From assembly GCA_947453885.1 (NCBI GenBank), contig CANGIF010000029.1:1-40568 (forward strand): DNA of 40,568 nt, given 5' to 3'. The DNA is from Flavobacteriaceae bacterium (lineage in GTDB: Bacteria > Bacteroidota > Bacteroidia > Flavobacteriales > Flavobacteriaceae). Both the position numbers and the translations under genes were made by a program. How positions within the stretch are numbered: the first letter of the stretch is position 1; each line of letters begins with the position of its first letter. The notes beneath the pieces are model-generated. The model did no database searches and was not told the DNA's origin. It saw only the letters and a program-made list of their open reading frames with translations. Positions 7,805 through 16,034 of the stretch are shown in pieces.

Positions 7805-8803
7805 TTGTCAACAAACAAACACGCTATAATTAGGTATCAAACTTTAGATAAATGCTTCCGTAATTTAGGAAGAAATTATGCTATAGAGGATCTTGTAGAG
7901 GAATGCAATAAATCAATTTTTGAATATACTGGAAAAGAAGAAGGCATAAAAAAAAGACAGCTTTATGATGATATTCGATTTATGGAAAGTGAACAAGGCT
8001 GGAACATTGAATTAAAAAAAGTGAAAGATGGTAGAAGAGTTTTTTATAAATATGAAGATTCTAAATTCTCTATCTCTAATCAGCCATTGAATGAAACGGA
8101 AGCAAATCAATTAAGAGAAGCATTATTAACTTTAGATAGATTTAAAGGGTTACCTCAATACAATTGGATTAATGAAATAAATACTAGATTAGAATCTACG
8201 TTTAATTTAAAACAGAAGAAAGATATTATTATAAGTTTTGAACAGAATGAATATTTAAAAGGATTAGAATTTATTCCAATCCTTTATAATGCAATACTGT
8301 ATAAAAAAGTATTAAGCATAAATTATAAAAGTTTCAATTCAGATGAAGAAATAGCTATTACAGTTAGTCCATATTATTTGAAACAATATAATATGCGATG
8401 GTTTTTATTTGCGAAATCAAAAGATTATGAAAGTATTTCAAATTTAGCTTTAGACAGAATTGAAACTATAAAAGAAAACAATCAAGAATATATTGAAACA
8501 GATATTGATTTTAATGAATATTTTGAAGATGTAGTCGGTGTAACAATCCCTTCAGATAAAACTGAAAATATAGTTCTAAGAATAGATAAGTCTTTAATAT
8601 TATACATAAAAACAAAGCCATTACACGGCTCACAAAAAATTAAAGAATCAGGTGATAACTTTGAAGTACATTTAAAATTAATTCCAAATTATGAATTAGA
8701 AACTTTAATATTATCATTTGGCGAAAAAATACAAGTTTTAGAACCAATGTCTTTAGTAGAAAAAGTAAATGGCAGAATCAATAAAATGAAAAATAATTAT
8801 TAA
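7805..8803 (+). CDS. WYL-domain transcriptional regulator
   Basis: The 332-residue protein has a winged-helix N-terminus (about 1-85), a WYL domain (about 150-235; the signature appears as QYNMRWFLFA followed by LALDRI) and a C-terminal WCX-like extension (about 245-330). WYL proteins control many phage-defence islands, as repressors (the BrxR/CapW type) or activators, and are thought to sense a nucleic-acid ligand. The start is a TTG at 7805; no upstream in-frame ATG is seen and the next in-frame Met is too far in. The stop at 8801-8803 abuts the first copy of a TGCAC-N7-GCACA operator, and a second copy precedes druH, making this protein the best candidate to bind both. Confidence 0.88.
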   Translation: MSTNKHAIIRYQTLDKCFRNLGRNYAIEDLVEECNKSIFEYTGKEEGIKKRQLYDDIRFMESEQGWNIELKKVKDGRRVFYKYEDSKFSISNQPLNETEANQLREALLTLDRFKGLPQYNWINEINTRLESTFNLKQKKDIIISFEQNEYLKGLEFIPILYNAILYKKVLSINYKSFNSDEEIAITVSPYYLKQYNMRWFLFAKSKDYESISNLALDRIETIKENNQEYIETDIDFNEYFEDVVGVTIPSDKTENIVLRIDKSLILYIKTKPLHGSQKIKESGDNFEVHLKLIPNYELETLILSFGEKIQVLEPMSLVEKVNGRINKMKNNY

Positions 8804-8837
8804 TGCACGTATAGTGCACAAATCAAACATACATTTG
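8804..8837 (+). promoter_or_regulatory. Operator/promoter copy 1: TGCAC-N7-GCACA-N9-TAnnTTTG
   Basis: TGCAC (8804-8808), seven bases, GCACA (8816-8820), nine bases, then TACATTTG (8830-8837), a Bacteroidota -7 element 20 bases before the ATG. The direct repeats are 11-12 bases apart, about one helical turn. The operator occupies the -33 position in place of a TTG. The same layout with the same spacing stands upstream of druH. Confidence 0.75.
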
Positions 8838-8857
8838 CAAAGTAATTAGTAAAACAG

Positions 8858-11521
8858 ATGTTTATGTTAAATATTTCAAGTAAGGTGAATAGTAATTTTT
8901 GGAAATCGTTAGACCAATTTAGAGGCGTAATTGAAATAAGTAGATTAAAAAACTATTTATTGACTCTTGTGTTTTTGAAATTTTTAACAGAGGAAACTAA
9001 AAAGAATGAAAATTTTCAATTTAGTATTCCTGCTGAATTGTATTTCGATACATTAATGGAATTATTGAATAATCAATATTTTGGTGACGTAATTAATAAG
9101 TACCTGAATAGTATTGCTGAGTTACATCCACAACTAAAAGGTGTTATTAATTTCAATGATTTTAATGACATAATTGGCACAAGAGACAGTAAAAGAAATT
9201 CTGAAGTACTTGATAACTTGATAAGATTAATAAATTTCTCAACTGATGGTTTTGAAATTAATAATACTGTTGAAACTAAGTTTTGGGCAGAATTATTTGA
9301 CTCTATTGTTTTAATGTTTGCAGAGCTAAGTGGTAAGTCCTTCTTAGATATGACAACACCTAAAGAAGTTAATTTAATAATTTCAAAATTATTAAATATT
9401 CAGAAAAGAGAAGATAAAATATCTGTTTACGATCCAACATGTGGTATTGGTAATTCATTTATTTCTATTGCTGAAAATTATGAAAATCATTTTAGTTTCT
9501 TTGGTCAAGAAATTGTTGATGAATTAGTTAGCACAGCTAAAATGAATTTAATAATTCATGGTATTGAGTCGTTTGAAATTTTAGAAGGTGATGTTTTAAA
9601 TAATCCCAAATTTTTAGAAAAAAATAATCAATTGCAAAAGTTTGATTATGTAATTTCTAATCCTCCTTTTGGTGTTAAAAATTGGAACAGAAATAATGAA
9701 TTTGACATTTTCAATCGTTGGAATTCAAATACGGGTTATCCATCAAATAATAATGCAGATTTTGCTTTTGTTTTACATATTGTAGAATCATTAAAACAAG
9801 GTGGTACAGCTGTTGTAATTATTCCGCATGGAATTCTTTTTAGAGGTGGTGCTGAATCAAATATTAGAAAACATTTAATTCAAAGCGGATATTTAAAAGG
9901 GATTATTGGATTACCTAGTAAATTATATTTTGGTACAGGAATTCCATCTTGTATGATGGTTTTAGAAAAAAGTGAAATTGATACTAATGACAGTATTTTT
10001 ATCATAGATGCAAGTTCAGAGTTTGTTAAAGATAATTTTACCAATAAGTTAACTACTGAGGGTGTAAACAAAATAATAGATTCTTGGTCTCATAAAAACC
10101 AAGTGTCTGAATTTTCAAGGTTTGTTTCCAGAGATGAAATTGTTGAAAATGATTACAATTTAAATATTCCAAGATATTTATCTAATACGGATTACTTTCA
10201 AATTCCTGAAGATTCAAAATTAGCAGAGTTGAATGACTATTTAGTTTCTATTCCAAAGATTAGAACTAATAATGATTTTGGTAAATTAATCAAAATTTCG
10301 GACTTGTCGGATAATTCATTTCTATATAATATTTCTTTAGACAGCCTTCCAACGGCTGAAGTAAATAGGAATTTTTACAAGTTAGTAGAACCTACACTAT
10401 TAATATCAAAGCGTTTTAACAAACTAAAGCCTAGTTTTTGCAATGCTAGTATTGCTAATCCAGTCTTTATTTCTCCAGATATTGAAGCATTTAGTTTTAC
10501 TGATAACCCAATTGATTTGTCCTATTTGATTTTACAATTAAATAGTGATTATGTGGTTAAGCAAGCTGAATCATTTTCAGTAGGTGCTGTAATGCCATCA
10601 TTATCAAGACAAGATCTTTTAAAATTAAAAATAGTAGTTCCAGATTTAATTACTCAAGAGTCTATAATCCGTCAAAAGGCATTGGCTGAAGGTGCTAAAA
10701 TTCAATCTGATAAGGGTAAAATTGAAGCTTTTCAACTTCAAAATACTATAGATGCATTACTTAAAGAACGAATGAATGATTTCCAATGGAAATTACATGA
10801 TATTCGTAATGGTGAATTACTAAATTTAAAAGGTCAGGTAGTTGCTTTGGAAATGTTTGCTGATGCTAATTCCGGGCTGTTTGATAAAGTAATGGATCAA
10901 GACAATAATGGGACTGTTCATTCTTCAATTAAAGATATCTACTCTAGTGTTCAAAAATTAGCAGTTATTCTTTCCGATTTGTATGACACTTCAGATAATG
11001 CCTCCTTAAAAGAAGATATTGATATTCTTGTATTTATAAAAGATTTTTGTGATAATCAGTTAACAAATAATGGAAATTTATTTGAAATTGATTATAATGA
11101 TATTGAAAAAATAAAGAATGATTTTGGGATAACAGATTTAGTCATTCTAGTAAATAAGAGGGATTTACAAAGCATTTTTACAAATATTTTTGAAAATGCT
11201 ATCCGACATGGTGGTTTCGGTGAGTCTAGTCAAATCAACAAAATTAAAATTGAGTTGTCATTAGATTCTAAAAAAGAGATTATTTCAATTGCAATTTTAA
11301 ATAATGGTAAGCGATCAAAAATAAGTGAATTAGATTATTTTGCAGATGGTGGTAAAGCAGGTTCTTCGTCTAATTCAGGAAAAGGAGGTCACATTATTAA
11401 AGTTTTAACAGAACGTAATAATGGTAAAGTTTTTCAAAATAATTACACCGTCGAGGAAGCAGGTGGTTATACTTTTGAGGTAGGTGTTCAATTTAATTAC
11501 AAATTGTTTTATGAGTTATAA
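8858..11521 (+). CDS. Fused N6-methyltransferase, specificity region and histidine kinase
   Basis: This 887-residue protein joins three units. Residues 1-430 are a type I HsdM-like N6-adenine methyltransferase: a helical N-terminus (FRGVIEISRLKNYLLTLVFL), SAM motif I DPTCGIG (192-198) and catalytic NPPF (268-271). Residues about 440-640 look like one HsdS recognition domain ending in the usual helix (LKIVVPDLITQESIIRQKAL). Residues about 640-885 look like a histidine kinase: FQWKLHDIRNGE with candidate phospho-His647, then a GHKL ATPase with N-box FENAIRHGG (Asn780) and G-boxes GKAGSSS and GKGGHI (832-845). Ordinary HsdM is about 500 residues and has no kinase. The next gene, overlapping by 11 bases, is a receiver protein. 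I infer a DNA-scanning sensor kinase. It has no membrane segment, so it is cytoplasmic. Confidence 0.82.
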   Translation: MFMLNISSKVNSNFWKSLDQFRGVIEISRLKNYLLTLVFLKFLTEETKKNENFQFSIPAELYFDTLMELLNNQYFGDVINKYLNSIAELHPQLKGVINFNDFNDIIGTRDSKRNSEVLDNLIRLINFSTDGFEINNTVETKFWAELFDSIVLMFAELSGKSFLDMTTPKEVNLIISKLLNIQKREDKISVYDPTCGIGNSFISIAENYENHFSFFGQEIVDELVSTAKMNLIIHGIESFEILEGDVLNNPKFLEKNNQLQKFDYVISNPPFGVKNWNRNNEFDIFNRWNSNTGYPSNNNADFAFVLHIVESLKQGGTAVVIIPHGILFRGGAESNIRKHLIQSGYLKGIIGLPSKLYFGTGIPSCMMVLEKSEIDTNDSIFIIDASSEFVKDNFTNKLTTEGVNKIIDSWSHKNQVSEFSRFVSRDEIVENDYNLNIPRYLSNTDYFQIPEDSKLAELNDYLVSIPKIRTNNDFGKLIKISDLSDNSFLYNISLDSLPTAEVNRNFYKLVEPTLLISKRFNKLKPSFCNASIANPVFISPDIEAFSFTDNPIDLSYLILQLNSDYVVKQAESFSVGAVMPSLSRQDLLKLKIVVPDLITQESIIRQKALAEGAKIQSDKGKIEAFQLQNTIDALLKERMNDFQWKLHDIRNGELLNLKGQVVALEMFADANSGLFDKVMDQDNNGTVHSSIKDIYSSVQKLAVILSDLYDTSDNASLKEDIDILVFIKDFCDNQLTNNGNLFEIDYNDIEKIKNDFGITDLVILVNKRDLQSIFTNIFENAIRHGGFGESSQINKIKIELSLDSKKEIISIAILNNGKRSKISELDYFADGGKAGSSSNSGKGGHIIKVLTERNNGKVFQNNYTVEEAGGYTFEVGVQFNYKLFYEL

Positions 11522-12758
11522 AGTTTTATTGATAGATGACAAACATGACCATCCTTCTCTTGAAGCAATCAAGAAAATGGCTAAAATGGCCAATATTGAA
11601 TTGGTAGGCGAGAAATATCATGTGCAAGGAATGGAAATATTAAAAAATGATTCCAGTTATGAATACCAAGCAGTTATTTTAGACGCTACTGGCTACAAAA
11701 AATCAGATATCGATGAAGAAAAGGAAAGCAATACTGGTTTATTCTATTCTTTAAAATTATTAAGTGAATTATTAGATGATAGAATAATCCCTTGGTTTAT
11801 TTATACTGGAGCTCCAAGGAATTTGACAAATCAGGAATTTATGGAACCTATTTTAGAATACCAGAATGTTATAAAATTTGGCAGAACGGAATTTGACTAT
11901 TATACTAAAACATTGCACGATAAAGAGTTAATTCAAGATATTATTAAAGAAATTGATAATTTGGAACAAACTCAAATTCAATTTCAACACAAACATGTTT
12001 TTCAAATAGCTAAAAAAATAAATGTACCTTCTGAAGATATCAATCATCTTGTAACTATAATCAAATCGATTCAATCTAAGGGCAGTAATTTAGACCCTTC
12101 TCTGTATTTTACTCAACTAAGAAAATATGTTGAATATGTTTTTAGAGACGCTGCTAAATATAAAATCTTACACGAGAATTGTTTTGGTAAGGACGGGAAG
12201 CTAAACCTAACAGATTCTAGTTTATTTTTAGCAGGTGAACTAACCAAACATTGTAAACCCAACAATGTTAAATGTTTAAAAACCCATTTTTCCAAAATTA
12301 TGGCAGAAAACATTAAACACCTATTATTCATAACTGGAGCTGCTTCTCATACATCAGATGTTGACCCAACTGAGAATATGGATTATCAAAGTTATCGGGA
12401 ACAAATAAAAACACCATATTTATTGTATCAACTTACATTTACTATTTGTGATCTATTAGTTTGGTATGATAACTATTTAAATAATAATAGGGATACCGAA
12501 TTAAATAAAAATTATTGGATAAGTTTTGAAGAAAAATCATATATCGCAATTGACAAAGATTGGACTGATGGATGTTTTATAGAAAAACAATCAAATGGCT
12601 ATGGCACATTTAAACCTAATGATGGCTCAAATTCAATTGGTATTCATCCAAAAGCAATAGATAAATATCAGATTTATCCTGGAGAAAAATTAAAAGTTAG
12701 AACAGAACTAAGTCCTGACGGCACAAAAATACACATCAAAGAAATTATTAAAATTTAA
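11511..12758 (+). CDS. Receiver-domain protein with HEPN-like and cold-shock-like regions
   Basis: I start at ATG 11511 (MSYKVLLIDD), which overlaps the kinase stop by 11 bases; an upstream ATG at 11484 would add nine residues before the first strand of the receiver fold. The 415-residue protein begins with a receiver domain carrying Asp9-Asp10, phospho-acceptor Asp58 (VILDATGY), Thr99 (FIYTGAP) and Lys122 (NVIKFGR). Residues about 195-345 are helical and recall HEPN/DUF4145 domains (RKYVEYVFRDAAKYK; FITGAASHTSDVD). The last about 65 residues (GCFIEKQSNGYGTF...IGIHP) resemble a cold-shock/OB fold that binds RNA or ssDNA. There is no DNA-binding HTH output domain. It is probably the phosphorelay partner of the fused kinase; the HEPN and OB calls are inference. 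Confidence 0.78.
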   Translation: MSYKVLLIDDKHDHPSLEAIKKMAKMANIELVGEKYHVQGMEILKNDSSYEYQAVILDATGYKKSDIDEEKESNTGLFYSLKLLSELLDDRIIPWFIYTGAPRNLTNQEFMEPILEYQNVIKFGRTEFDYYTKTLHDKELIQDIIKEIDNLEQTQIQFQHKHVFQIAKKINVPSEDINHLVTIIKSIQSKGSNLDPSLYFTQLRKYVEYVFRDAAKYKILHENCFGKDGKLNLTDSSLFLAGELTKHCKPNNVKCLKTHFSKIMAENIKHLLFITGAASHTSDVDPTENMDYQSYREQIKTPYLLYQLTFTICDLLVWYDNYLNNNRDTELNKNYWISFEEKSYIAIDKDWTDGCFIEKQSNGYGTFKPNDGSNSIGIHPKAIDKYQIYPGEKLKVRTELSPDGTKIHIKEIIKI

Positions 12759-12773
12759 AAATAGTAGATAAAA

Positions 12774-12967
12774 ATGAACGAATAAGTACCTAATAAATTA
12801 ATTTCTTTTATTAGGTCAATTGCAAATGATTGCTTTTGCGATTTATTTGTTCCTGGCAAATACAGTGATCTAATTCTCCCAATGTGGTTTTACGTCATTT
12901 GGATGCTTTTCTTGAACCAAACAAAGAAGTATATTCTTTATTTGTGTTTAATTTCAAAAAAAAATAA
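12774..12967 (+). pseudogene. Decayed N-terminus of a type I hsdM
   Basis: ATG 12774 opens a frame broken at codon 4 (TAA 12783-12785). It continues in the same frame as SFIRSIANDCFCDLF, then VPGKYSDLILPM, and after a frameshift at about 12885 (probably one base lost) resumes as VLRHLDAFLEPNKEVYSLF, ending at TAA 12965. Read together these match the conserved start of many HsdM proteins (FIW.IAD...GKY.DVILP..VLRRLD..LEPTK). The rest of the gene is missing. A 10-bp inverted repeat (12788-12797/12807-12816) overlaps it but lacks a T run. The remnant suggests that another type I system once stood here and that the 3' part was replaced when the druH promoter arrived. Confidence 0.75.
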
Positions 12968-12971
12968 TTAG

Positions 12972-13005
12972 TGCACATCTACCGCACACACTAATTTTAG
13001 ATTTG
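12972..13005 (+). promoter_or_regulatory. Operator/promoter copy 2: TGCAC-N7-GCACA-N9-TAnnTTTG
   Basis: TGCAC (12972-12976), seven bases, GCACA (12984-12988), nine bases, then TAGATTTG (12998-13005), 16 bases before the druH ATG. Order and spacing are the same as at 8804-8837. Here the site is also framed by an 8-bp inverted repeat AATTAGTG (12966-12973) / CACTAATT (12989-12996). Confidence 0.75.
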
Positions 13006-13021
13006 ATGAAAATTGAAATAT

Positions 13022-16000
13022 ATGAGCGAATTTTACAAAATCTTAAAAACCCGTAATCTTGATTTTCACTCAGGTCAGCCTGTTTGGAAATATTCTATTT
13101 CTGATTTAGAGTTTAATCAGTTGAAAGAGCGTTTTAAAATCGTTCTACGTTTTTCTGAACTTGACTCAAGGGATTGTGCAATCTATTTTGCTGAGTGGTG
13201 GAAAAGAAATTTCAATGGTGGGTATCCATCAAAAGATGAAATATATAATTCATTAGGTTCACAAAATTTGTGCTTTGATGTTAATGAATTTTATGAGTCT
13301 GCAAAAAAGGGTGGGGATCTTTTAAATTATAAATGGATTAAAATTCAAAATACTCATTACCTCAAAACCTTATTATTGCAGGGTGGACTTCCACTAAAAC
13401 ATATACAAAATAATAGCGGTAAATACAGAGATTTTCTTTTGAAAATTATTCACTTAAACCCTAATTCTATTGAAGATTTTTCTTCAAATACAGAACTAAT
13501 TAGTTTACTTCCTAAGTCTAGTCAAAATGAAATTATTTATAGTAGTTGTCTTGAAATTGTACGTGCCGTATTGGATAATGATGAAAATGAGCTTATAAGT
13601 TTTAGCGCGAATGCAGATTTAAAAAAGATTACTGAAGATTTAATTGTTGAAAGAGATAGAGTAAGAAGAAAAAACAACACCATTAAATTCAAATGGAATT
13701 TTAATTCAAAATCTAAATCTTTTTACCTAAACACTACAATCAATTCAAAAATTGGATTTGAGGAACTGAATTATATTTTAGATGATCAAATTGTTGAATA
13801 TCAAAATGAATATAAATTATTCGTTGGGGTTGATTTAATTGCTAAACTAATAAAAAGAAATAATGAGACTTACAAAGTAATCCAGTTTAAAGATTTTGTC
13901 AGTTATAAAGAAGATTTTGATATTGAAATTTATGTAATTGATTGCTTTGACAAAATTTATTATGCTAATCACTTACTCTATTCCATATTAAACTTGGATT
14001 TTCCAACATTATGGGCGTCAGGTAATAATGAAAATTTTGTTTTAGAAAAATCTAGACACACAAATAATAATCATGGTTATATATTATCAAATGATTCTTT
14101 TTCAATAGATGGTAATTTTGAAGAAAAAAATGTAATAGAGATAAATAGTAAACCGTTCTCTATTATAAAATTTCAAGATGAAATCAAGTTAAAGAAACTT
14201 GATGGCGGTGCAATTAAGTTTAAAACAAATACTGAGAATATATTTGAATGGAGCGTTTTAAGTGAAAAACCAAAATGGCTTGTTAAAAGTAATTTAAATA
14301 TTGTTAAAGATAATTTAAGAATACTTGTTTATGATAAGAATGGGCAAAGAATTAATAAACCACTCATAGAATGGAAACAAGTAAATAATACGACTTGGAA
14401 TTCGAACCATTTACCAAAAGAAATAGGCATATTAGATGTCAAAATCTCTCATGATGGTATTGATGAGTTTGAAAAAGTTTTTAATATTGGTAATTTATGT
14501 TTGTCAACAAGTTCCGATTATAATAATCCACAAATAGCGGTAAACAACAATTCTTTCGTTTTAGAATTTTATAAATCAGATTATTATGCTTTCAACATAA
14601 ATCAAAATAAAGTAATTTTTGAAATAACAAATCCGTCGAAGTTTCCATCCTCAATCAAAACAAGAATTAGATTAAATAATCAAAGTTTTGGCATAATTGC
14701 TGAAGTAATTTCACCTTTTCAAGGAGTTATAATAGTTGACCAGAATGAAAGTATAATTGAAGAAAATATAATATTTTTAGATAAAATAAAAGGCTGGAGA
14801 TTAATTGCAAATTCCTATGGAAAAGAATATGAAGTAAGAATTTCAAATAATAAGAATCCAGAAATTGTTATATCAAAAAAGATAGTGAATAAAGTAAAAC
14901 CGTTATTTGAGTTTTATGATACTTTTAAATCACTATTTCAACTTTATAATATTATTGATTCTGATAATTTCTTAAAAATTGAAATTTTTGAATTACTGCC
15001 AAACAATAGAAATAAAAAAATTAAAAGTTGTAGTATAAAACAATTTTCAGAGACAATAAAATGGGAAGTAAATGATGAAAACATAATAAAATTTAACGAA
15101 ATTGAGAGTATTGATATTTCCAATAGTGTCTATGCTTTACCACTAGATTGCGACCTGGAATACATTAATAAGATTGAAATTATAAAAGAGCTAGATTTTT
15201 ACTCAATTAATGCAACTAACGCTAAAAAATTTATTCTCTTCTCTGATAAAAATTCAAAATTCAAAATAAAACCTGAGTTTATTTGTGTGAATCCTGAAAA
15301 TGAGTTAACTACAATTGAGGATAGAAATAATAGAATTACCAATTATTCAGAGCAGCTTTTAGCTGAGGATTTGATGAGCGATGTATGGAACAGGTTTTGG
15401 GTTTATTATTACTTGTGCAAAGAAAATGATTTGCCCTTTGCAACATTTGATATAATTAAGGCCATTACAACATCATCTAAATTAGCAGCAAAAGCTTTCG
15501 CTTTTTTATCGGTGAAATTTGATGAAGGGCAACATAAGTTTTCTGGGAATGATTTTGTTGAATTAGAAAATGATTTAGGCTTTTCTTTTCATTGGGTTGA
15601 GCTTTCAGATTGGGAAAATATTTGTCAAATTACTCCAGAAATATTTGAAGCACTTGCAGTTATGTTAAATTTTAAATGGAACAAATTAAGCTTATGCTTA
15701 CTTCAAAAAAGCAGGGTTGATAATTTTGTTTTTAATGCAGAACTTAACAATGTTAGAGAGCGATTAGGTGAAAGAGTATTAGGACAGTTACCCTTTTATG
15801 ATATTCAAAAGGATAGAAATAATTATATTAAACCAATACCTCAAAAGCAATGGAATGACCAAGTTAATATTCTCGTTATAGCATCTTTAACGGTTGCATC
15901 ATCTATTAGAGGTAATAATACCGGCTTATGGCATATCAATGGGGACAATTTCAGAAGAAGAATTAAGTATGTAGAAGACCTTGATAAAAAGTGGTATGAA

Positions 16001-16027
16001 GAATCATTAATATATTATTTAAACTAA
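13022..16027 (+). CDS. druH: DruH-like protein of a Druantia type III system
   Basis: I choose ATG 13022 (MSEFYKILKTRN) rather than the TTG three codons earlier because of its distance to the promoter. The protein of about 1001 residues has no recognisable enzymatic motif, signal peptide or membrane segment. It has a helical N-terminus, a long beta-rich middle (about 230-780) and a helical C-terminus. Assignment rests on context and size: Druantia type III consists of a large protein of unknown function (DruH, about 1000 residues) directly followed by the giant helicase DruE, and here the helicase starts 7 bases downstream. Direct similarity could not be tested. It should act with DruE in anti-phage defence; the mechanism is not known to me. 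Confidence 0.65.
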   Translation: MSEFYKILKTRNLDFHSGQPVWKYSISDLEFNQLKERFKIVLRFSELDSRDCAIYFAEWWKRNFNGGYPSKDEIYNSLGSQNLCFDVNEFYESAKKGGDLLNYKWIKIQNTHYLKTLLLQGGLPLKHIQNNSGKYRDFLLKIIHLNPNSIEDFSSNTELISLLPKSSQNEIIYSSCLEIVRAVLDNDENELISFSANADLKKITEDLIVERDRVRRKNNTIKFKWNFNSKSKSFYLNTTINSKIGFEELNYILDDQIVEYQNEYKLFVGVDLIAKLIKRNNETYKVIQFKDFVSYKEDFDIEIYVIDCFDKIYYANHLLYSILNLDFPTLWASGNNENFVLEKSRHTNNNHGYILSNDSFSIDGNFEEKNVIEINSKPFSIIKFQDEIKLKKLDGGAIKFKTNTENIFEWSVLSEKPKWLVKSNLNIVKDNLRILVYDKNGQRINKPLIEWKQVNNTTWNSNHLPKEIGILDVKISHDGIDEFEKVFNIGNLCLSTSSDYNNPQIAVNNNSFVLEFYKSDYYAFNINQNKVIFEITNPSKFPSSIKTRIRLNNQSFGIIAEVISPFQGVIIVDQNESIIEENIIFLDKIKGWRLIANSYGKEYEVRISNNKNPEIVISKKIVNKVKPLFEFYDTFKSLFQLYNIIDSDNFLKIEIFELLPNNRNKKIKSCSIKQFSETIKWEVNDENIIKFNEIESIDISNSVYALPLDCDLEYINKIEIIKELDFYSINATNAKKFILFSDKNSKFKIKPEFICVNPENELTTIEDRNNRITNYSEQLLAEDLMSDVWNRFWVYYYLCKENDLPFATFDIIKAITTSSKLAAKAFAFLSVKFDEGQHKFSGNDFVELENDLGFSFHWVELSDWENICQITPEIFEALAVMLNFKWNKLSLCLLQKSRVDNFVFNAELNNVRERLGERVLGQLPFYDIQKDRNNYIKPIPQKQWNDQVNILVIASLTVASSIRGNNTGLWHINGDNFRRRIKYVEDLDKKWYEESLIYYLN

Positions 16028-16034
16028 ACTAATT

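Noticed and set aside
8858..11521. Ordinary HsdM with a sequencing fusion to a neighbouring kinase
   Set aside because: The frame is continuous with an HsdS-like linker between the parts, and the kinase part has no start codon context of its own. The following receiver gene fits a genuine fused sensor.
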